NCBI GenBank assembly: GCA_964591085.1
Contig: CAZPXH010000001.1
Span: forward strand, 248,001-312,000
Direction of reading: 5' to 3'
Source: CAZPXH01 sp964591085
GTDB lineage: Bacteria; Spirochaetota; Spirochaetia; DSM-27196; CAZPXH01
DNA: 64,000 nt
Shown here: in pieces, positions 59,345 to 64,000 of the stretch
How positions within the stretch are numbered: the stretch's first letter is position 1
How the letters are laid out: every line of letters begins with the position of its first letter
Notes under the pieces: generated by a model
Told to the model about the DNA's origin: nothing
The model's input: the letters and a program-made list of their open reading frames with translations, nothing else
The model's database searches: none
Position numbers and translations under genes: made by a program

Positions 59345-61333
59345 TTGCTCGCCACATCCCTCGCTCAGGCGCAGACCGCGCCCGAGTGGTTTTCCCGCGG
59401 TCAGCAGTCTCTGGTTTCGGGTGACTACGCTGAGGCAACTTCGGCATTCCGCGCGGCCCTGGCCAGAAACCCTGACTACCCCAGTGCACTGCTTGGGCTG
59501 GCGGAAGCTCTGCTCGCTCAGGGAGAACTGAGCGGAGTGGAGGAGCTGCTCAACCGTGCCTCTGCGCTCCGGGAAGAGTCCGTACGGATCCTGTTGCTCC
59601 GCGCGGAGCTCGCACTCGGTGGGGAGCGCCTGGAGGACGCACGGACGCACGTGGTAAGCGCACAGCAGCGGGAACCGGACGCGGCTGAGCCCTGGTTTCT
59701 CCAGGCGCGCATTGACCTTGCAACGGGGCAGGAAGTTCGCGCTCTGGGATCGCTGGATCAGGCGCTTTCTCGGCAGGAGAATCACCGCCCTTCCCTGCTA
59801 TCGCGTGCGCTGATCGGTAGCGAAATCGGAGATCCCAGCACATCACAGTGGCTTTCCGACGCCCGCAGATACTGGCCCGATCACCCCGATACCCAGAGGG
59901 TCTCGGCATTGGTCGGGGTGCGCAGCGGCAATCTGGAGCAGGCACGCGCGGACCTGGATGCCGCGCTGCTCTCAAGGCCCCGAGATACCCAGCTGCGGAT
60001 TCTTGCTGCGGGCCTCCAGCTGCAGATGGGCGACTTCACCGAAGCGCGCACAACAGCGGAGCGCGCGCTTACGCAGGACCCGAATCTACCCGAGGCATGG
60101 TATCTGGCCGCGCTCGCCGCGGAACTGGACGGGGATACGGATCGAGCTGATCAGCGGTACCGACAGGCCCTCAACGTTGCCACCGATGACGAGGTGCTCA
60201 GGCTCCTAGTTGAGCAGCAGGTCCTTGGCGGACGTCCGCTGGACGATCCTATCCGGGGACTGCTTGCGGATCATCACCTGAATCTCGCGAGATCCTACCG
60301 TGACCGCAACCTCACACAACGCGCGCTGGAACGCTACCGCCGTGCTCTCCAGCTTCAGCCGGGCCTCCAGGTAGCGCGGCTTGAGCGCGCGGAGCTCTTG
60401 CGTCTGCGCGGGCTTGAGTCCACCTACACCGCTGAGCTGGAAGTCGTTTCCCGGCAGGACGGTCTGGACCCTGAAACTGCCCGCAACGTTGCCACGCAAC
60501 TGGAGATTTACGGTGCGCGGGTGTCAAGAGGTGTCGCTGCCGATTGGGGTGTTGACCAGTTTGTGTTGGAGCGGCCCCGGATCCGGCTGATGATTATCCC
60601 GGAACCAGATAGCCTGGTAGCGCTTCCAGGACGGGCCAATGCGCTGGCGGGCGCTTTGGCAAACCGGCTCAACCGCTCAGAGTCCGTGGCAGCGGAGACA
60701 CTGCCGGCGGTCTCGGACCCGGTAGCAGCAATACGGGCCTCTCAAGGACGGGCCGATTTCCTGATCATCTTCAGTCTCAGTGAAAGCGACCCGGTTCGGG
60801 CCTCTGCGCGGGTTGTTGACTTGTCCAGCGCGGCAACGCGTGCCACGCTCGGAAGCACGCGGAGCGGACTGGATAGGGTTGATCGGGTGCTTGCGGACCT
60901 GTCCACACAAATACTCTCAGATATGCCCCTGCCGCTGCGCTTGCTTGACCGCCGTGGAGACCGTGGCTTGATCAGTGCCGGTCTGGCAGATGGGCTGGTG
61001 ACGGGACAGCGCCTGCGCGTGGTGACCGCGCCCAGACCTGCAGAATTCCCGGTGCCGGATGAGTCTTCCCGCGAGCTGGGTACTGCGGAGATCACTGCAC
61101 TCGATGACCTGGTATCCGAGGTCGTTATTGCTCCGAGGGGGCTGGTAGACCGGGTACGAGCCGCAACCGCTCTCCTGCCGATATCAGAAACATCGGAAGA
61201 CTCGCAATCGATCGGCGAGGAGAATGTGCCGAGTAACGCAGCTGGGGGCGTGGAGCAGGTTAGGCCGGAGCCATCGGCAGTATCTGGAATTGTTGCTTCC
61301 CTGCGGCAGTCCGGAGGTGCAACCGCTCGTTGA
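59345..61333 (+). CDS. TPR protein of the cell envelope
   Basis: TTG at 59345 is the first common start codon, but in the same frame a better signal peptide (RRKRGGLIGTAALLLLLATSLAQAQ) lies upstream; only CTG at 59318 (overlapping the corC TGA) or ATC codons could begin it. TPR repeats fill about 1-380 (PEWFSRGQQSLVSGDYAEATSAFRAALARNP as the first). Residues 410-520 (RIRLMIIPEPDSL, LADLSTQILSDM) resemble a nucleotide- or polysaccharide-binding alpha/beta domain, and the C-terminus (about 535-600, RGLISAGLADGLVTGQRL) is a beta fold. Role unknown; likely periplasmic. Confidence 0.68.
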   Translation: MLATSLAQAQTAPEWFSRGQQSLVSGDYAEATSAFRAALARNPDYPSALLGLAEALLAQGELSGVEELLNRASALREESVRILLLRAELALGGERLEDARTHVVSAQQREPDAAEPWFLQARIDLATGQEVRALGSLDQALSRQENHRPSLLSRALIGSEIGDPSTSQWLSDARRYWPDHPDTQRVSALVGVRSGNLEQARADLDAALLSRPRDTQLRILAAGLQLQMGDFTEARTTAERALTQDPNLPEAWYLAALAAELDGDTDRADQRYRQALNVATDDEVLRLLVEQQVLGGRPLDDPIRGLLADHHLNLARSYRDRNLTQRALERYRRALQLQPGLQVARLERAELLRLRGLESTYTAELEVVSRQDGLDPETARNVATQLEIYGARVSRGVAADWGVDQFVLERPRIRLMIIPEPDSLVALPGRANALAGALANRLNRSESVAAETLPAVSDPVAAIRASQGRADFLIIFSLSESDPVRASARVVDLSSAATRATLGSTRSGLDRVDRVLADLSTQILSDMPLPLRLLDRRGDRGLISAGLADGLVTGQRLRVVTAPRPAEFPVPDESSRELGTAEITALDDLVSEVVIAPRGLVDRVRAATALLPISETSEDSQSIGEENVPSNAAGGVEQVRPEPSAVSGIVASLRQSGGATAR

Positions 61334-61358
61334 CGGCCCGCAGGACGGCCCCTATAGT
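61330..61358 (+). promoter_or_regulatory. Strong sigma-70-type promoter of pgk-tpiA-secG
   Basis: TTGACG (61330-61335), 17 bp spacer, TATAGT (61353-61358): five of six matches in each box. It overlaps the stop of the previous gene. Predicted start near 61365 leaves a leader of about 60 nt with a hairpin. Confidence 0.7.
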
Positions 61359-61385
61359 CAGGTGACCAACCCCTTCAAGCTATGC

Positions 61386-61406
61386 CCGGTCGGAGAACCC
61401 GACCGG
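61386..61406 (+). other. Perfect hairpin in the pgk leader
   Basis: CCGGTCGG (61386-61393) / CCGACCGG (61399-61406), loop AGAAC, 19 nt before the pgk ATG. No T-run follows. It could shield the mRNA 5' end or be a protein site. Confidence 0.55.
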
Positions 61407-61425
61407 TGCGCGAAACGAGGCGAGA

Positions 61426-62613
61426 ATGTCGCTGAAAAGCATCAAGGACCTGGATATCGCGGGCAAGCGTGTGCTGCTCCGCGTTGACTTCAATGTGCCA
61501 ATCAAGGGTGGAGTCATCAGCGATGACACCCGCATTCAGGCTGCACTCCCTACCATCACCCAGCTGCTCTTGGGAAATCCACGAGCGGTGATTCTGATGA
61601 GCCATCTGGGGCGCCCTAATGGTGAAAAGCGGCCGGAGTTGACCCTCGCCCCGGTTGCCGCACGGCTAGCGGAGCTTCTGGAGCGGGAAGTCATCATGGC
61701 GTCCGACGTAATCGGCGCAGAAGTAGAAGAACAGGTGTCCGCGAGCACGACAGGATCGCTGATTCTGCTTGAGAACGTGCGTTTCTACCCCGGCGAGGAG
61801 AAGAACACACCTGACTTCATTGATTCCCTGGCATCCCTCGGTGACTGCTACGTCAACGATGCTTTTGGCACCGCTCACCGGGCGCATGCATCAACGGAAG
61901 GCCTGGCCCATCGCCTGCCCTCAGCCGCGGGCTTGCTCATTGAGAAGGAAGTCAAGTTCCTCGGTGGTGTCCTCCAGGATCCTCAGCAGCCAATGGTCGC
62001 CGTAGTGGGTGGAGCAAAGGTCTCCACCAAGATTGCGGTTCTGGAAAGCCTGCTCAGCAGCTGTCGGCAGCTGATCATCGGCGGTGGAATGGCCTACACC
62101 TTCCTGAAGGTACAGGGCCACGGAATCGGAAACAGCCTTCTGGAAGAGGATTTCCTGGAAACCGCGCGCTCCCTCCTGGACAAGGCAGAGAAGGCGGGTG
62201 TGGACGTCATCCTTCCCGTGGATCACGTCTGCGGAGTGGAGTTCTCCGAGCAGGCGGAGGCAGAGCTGGTGGACTCCACCGATGTACCGGACGGCATGAT
62301 CGCGATGGACGTTGGTCCCAAAACGCTGGACCGCTATCGGGATGTGATTGCGGATGCCCGTACCGTTGTCTGGAACGGACCGGTAGGCGTGTTTGAGTTC
62401 CCGAAGTTCGCAGACGGAACGCGAAAACTTGCAGTCATGATTGCCGGCAGCAGTGCGATAACCGTTGTGGGAGGTGGAGACTCGGTTGCGGCTGCCAATC
62501 AGTTCGGCGTTGCAGATCGGATGAGCCACGTCTCAACCGGTGGCGGAGCCTCTCTCGAGTTCCTGGAGGGACGGACGCTTCCCGGAATCGCGGTACTGGA
62601 ACAGGAAGGTTGA
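61426..62613 (+). CDS. pgk: Phosphoglycerate kinase
   Basis: 395 residues. VLLRVDFNVPIKGG, SHLGRPNGEKRPELTLAPVAARL, NDAFGTAHRAHAST, VVGGAKVSTKIAVLESLL and VVGGGDSVAAANQFG are the conserved substrate and ATP-binding motifs. It makes ATP from 1,3-bisphosphoglycerate in glycolysis. It is followed by tpiA and secG in one transcript, with its own strong promoter upstream. Confidence 0.97.
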   Translation: MSLKSIKDLDIAGKRVLLRVDFNVPIKGGVISDDTRIQAALPTITQLLLGNPRAVILMSHLGRPNGEKRPELTLAPVAARLAELLEREVIMASDVIGAEVEEQVSASTTGSLILLENVRFYPGEEKNTPDFIDSLASLGDCYVNDAFGTAHRAHASTEGLAHRLPSAAGLLIEKEVKFLGGVLQDPQQPMVAVVGGAKVSTKIAVLESLLSSCRQLIIGGGMAYTFLKVQGHGIGNSLLEEDFLETARSLLDKAEKAGVDVILPVDHVCGVEFSEQAEAELVDSTDVPDGMIAMDVGPKTLDRYRDVIADARTVVWNGPVGVFEFPKFADGTRKLAVMIAGSSAITVVGGGDSVAAANQFGVADRMSHVSTGGGASLEFLEGRTLPGIAVLEQEG

Positions 62614-62617
62614 CCTG

Positions 62618-63379
62618 ATGCGAACCACCTACATCGCTGGAAACTGGAAAATGCACAAGACCATCTCTGAGAGCGTAAACTACGCCACGGAACTGAAGTC
62701 ACGCTTGGCCGGCGCCGCAAACCGGCTTCTGGTAGCTCCACCCTTCACGGCAATAGCGGCGGTGGCGGATGTGCTGCGCGGCTCCAACATCGGCGTAGGA
62801 GCCCAGAACATGGCAGCAGCGGCCGAGGGAGCGCATACCGGTGAGGTGTCACCCCTGATGCTCCGGGAGGCCGGGGCTACAACGGCGATCCTCGGGCACT
62901 CTGAGCGGCGATCGCTGTACGGTGAAACGAATGAATTGATCAACACAAAGATCCACCTTGCCCTGGAGCACGAGTTGGACGTGATCTTCTGCGTGGGGGA
63001 AACCCTGGAAGAACGGGAAGCCGGCAAGGTGAATGATGTAGTCGGTTCTCAGCTGAAGGCCGGCCTGGCTGGCGTTGATGCAGCCGCAATGGCTTCCATC
63101 ACGGTGGCCTACGAGCCGGTCTGGGCAATCGGCACCGGCAGGACAGCCAGCCCGGGTGATGCCCAGGCCGTCCATGCAGTGATTCGGGCACTGGTGTCAG
63201 AGACCTGGTCGGCAGCAATTGCTGAGGAGTTAATCATCCAGTACGGCGGCTCGGTGAAGCCGGCCAATGTGGAACAGCTCATCTCCATGCCGGATATTGA
63301 CGGCGCTCTGGTGGGTGGGGCATCTTTGGCGGCCGATAGTTTTGCGCCCATCGCTTTGGTGGGCAGCGGAGGTTCCTGA
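62618..63379 (+). CDS. tpiA: Triose-phosphate isomerase
   Basis: ATG at 62618, 4 bp after pgk. The 253 residues carry GNWKMHK (catalytic Lys), LGHSERR (His), AYEPVWAIGTG (catalytic Glu and flexible loop) and YGGSVKPAN. It interconverts dihydroxyacetone phosphate and glyceraldehyde 3-phosphate. The tpiA-secG order is widespread. Confidence 0.97.
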   Translation: MRTTYIAGNWKMHKTISESVNYATELKSRLAGAANRLLVAPPFTAIAAVADVLRGSNIGVGAQNMAAAAEGAHTGEVSPLMLREAGATTAILGHSERRSLYGETNELINTKIHLALEHELDVIFCVGETLEEREAGKVNDVVGSQLKAGLAGVDAAAMASITVAYEPVWAIGTGRTASPGDAQAVHAVIRALVSETWSAAIAEELIIQYGGSVKPANVEQLISMPDIDGALVGGASLAADSFAPIALVGSGGS

Positions 63380-63386
63380 ACAATCT

Positions 63387-63839
63387 ATGGCAGTCCTGAC
63401 CGGCATTATTCTCACCATTTTCGTCATCGTGGCATTGCTTCTCATCGGTATCGTCCTGATCCAGGATGAAGGTGGGGAGGGGCTCGGAGGCATCTTCGGG
63501 GGTCAGTCCCAACAGTACGGTAGGCGCCAGGGCAACGTCCTGACGCGAACCACCACAATCCTCGGCACCATCTTCATCGTAACCAGCCTCAGCCTCGCCT
63601 GGCTGAACCGCGGACCGGACGTGGATTCCATTCAGGAAGCTGCGCGCGAGGCGCGGTCGGCTGATGTACTCGAATGGTGGGAGCAGGACGTTTCAGCGTC
63701 TGAAGCGCCTGAAAGCACCGGAGTCCAGACATCGCCGGAACCCCTCCCGCTTCTTGATCCCACCGCTGATGAGGCCGCGGAAGCAGAAACAGTCGAGCCG
63801 GCAGCTGACTCGCCGGACACCGGAGCAGGCGACACCTGA
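63387..63839 (+). CDS. secG: Protein translocase subunit SecG with long acidic tail
   Basis: ATG at 63387. Two membrane helices (ILTIFVIVALLLIGIVLIQ and TTTILGTIFIVTSLSLAWL) flank a Gly-rich loop (DEGGEGLGGIFGGQ), the SecG hallmark. After the second helix an extra tail of about 80 residues, rich in Glu, Asp, Ala and Pro, ends SPDTGAGDT; usual SecG proteins end soon after the helix. The tail may be low-complexity cytoplasmic sequence. The stop overlaps the next gene in TGATG. Confidence 0.9.
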   Translation: MAVLTGIILTIFVIVALLLIGIVLIQDEGGEGLGGIFGGQSQQYGRRQGNVLTRTTTILGTIFIVTSLSLAWLNRGPDVDSIQEAAREARSADVLEWWEQDVSASEAPESTGVQTSPEPLPLLDPTADEAAEAETVEPAADSPDTGAGDT

Positions 63840-64000
63840 TGCGTGTTGCCGTGGTGGCCTGGGGTTCGGGCGCGCCCGGGAAACTCAGGCCCCTGGCACA
63901 GGCTGTTTCAGCCGGGCTTCAGGCACAGGGTCATCAGTCGGCAGTGATCTTCCCACCGGATGACCAGGATCGGCTAACGGTTTTCCAGTACGTGATCCTT
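63839..64000 (+). CDS. Unidentified protein (3' truncated)
   Basis: ATG in a TGATG overlap with secG; 54 codons are visible before the window ends. The sequence opens MRVAVVAWGSGAPGKLRPLAQAV and continues GLQAQGHQSAVIFPPDD, which looks like the start of a Rossmann- or flavodoxin-like alpha/beta fold, but too little is present to name a family. Confidence 0.55.
   Translation, partial: MRVAVVAWGSGAPGKLRPLAQAVSAGLQAQGHQSAVIFPPDDQDRLTVFQYVIL

Noticed and set aside
1..64000. CRISPR arrays, prophage or insertion sequences
   Set aside because: No regularly spaced repeats, cas genes, phage structural genes, intact transposases or terminal inverted repeats were seen on either strand.

Overview
This is a continuous, gene-dense stretch of chromosome from a high-GC, free-living spirochaete of the Spirochaeta / Alkalispirochaeta type (family Spirochaetaceae). 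Four things point there. There is a FlaA flagellar sheath gene and a spirochaete-restricted spiro-SPASM protein. The chemotaxis operon has the order cheA, cheW-cheR fusion, cheX, cheY. There is a reduced V-type ATPase operon containing the DUF2764 subunit. Carotenoid genes fit a pigmented species. Genes are packed into operons with many ATGA/GTGA/TTGA stop-start overlaps. There is no phage, no intact transposon and no CRISPR array.

Layout. 1-6.1 kb: two tandem paralogous membrane sensors ending in SpoIIE/PP2C phosphatase domains; the first is cut by the window edge. 6.2-8.35 kb: small secreted or zinc-ribbon proteins and a DUF192 lipoprotein. 8.35-9.8 kb (minus): xseA-xseB. 9.85-17.9 kb: a tightly coupled block comprising a spiro-SPASM protein, a GT2-like protein, an SpsF-like nucleotidyltransferase, an SpsG-like/methyltransferase fusion, an ATP-grasp enzyme, a cell-wall amidase and a GerMN protein. 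It is followed directly by flaA with its own promoter and terminator. 19.2-21.1 kb (minus): two predicted outer-membrane barrels. 21.2-26.0 kb: chemotaxis operon, then tRNA-Val whose 3' end is duplicated 66 bp downstream. 26.1-28.1 kb: a geneless patch, a secreted EEP-family enzyme and a small secreted protein. 28.2-31.6 kb: crtI-crtB and a prenyl synthase. 31.6-33.9 kb (minus): pdxS-pdxT and a hydrolase, divergent from yggS. 34-41.5 kb: pseudouridine synthase, a pentapeptide/degenerate MBL pair, murI, rsgA and mutS2. 41.5-49.8 kb: a lipoprotein and the V-ATPase operon. 49.8-61.3 kb: TPR protein, uvrA, an LptD-like protein, phoH-ybeY-corC and a large TPR protein. 61.3-64 kb: pgk-tpiA-secG and the start of another gene.

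The most unusual part is the block at 9.85-16.3 kb. Its first protein appears to join an eroded SpsF-like nucleotidyltransferase, a radical-SAM-like barrel without the CxxxCxxC cluster motif, and an apparently intact SPASM domain. Genes of nonulosonate-type sugar activation surround it, and it lies upstream of flaA. I read it as a candidate spirochaete surface or flagellar glycan pathway; the substrate is unknown and the flagellar link is inference from position.

Other signals: several operon-leading genes carry a -10-like box 6-9 nt before the start codon (possible leaderless mRNAs); two exported proteins have a full signal peptide only if translation starts at a non-ATG/GTG/TTG codon; and the V-ATPase K subunit keeps the residues that bind Na+ in Enterococcus hirae NtpK. 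No database search or alignment was run; family calls rest on recognised motifs and gene context.
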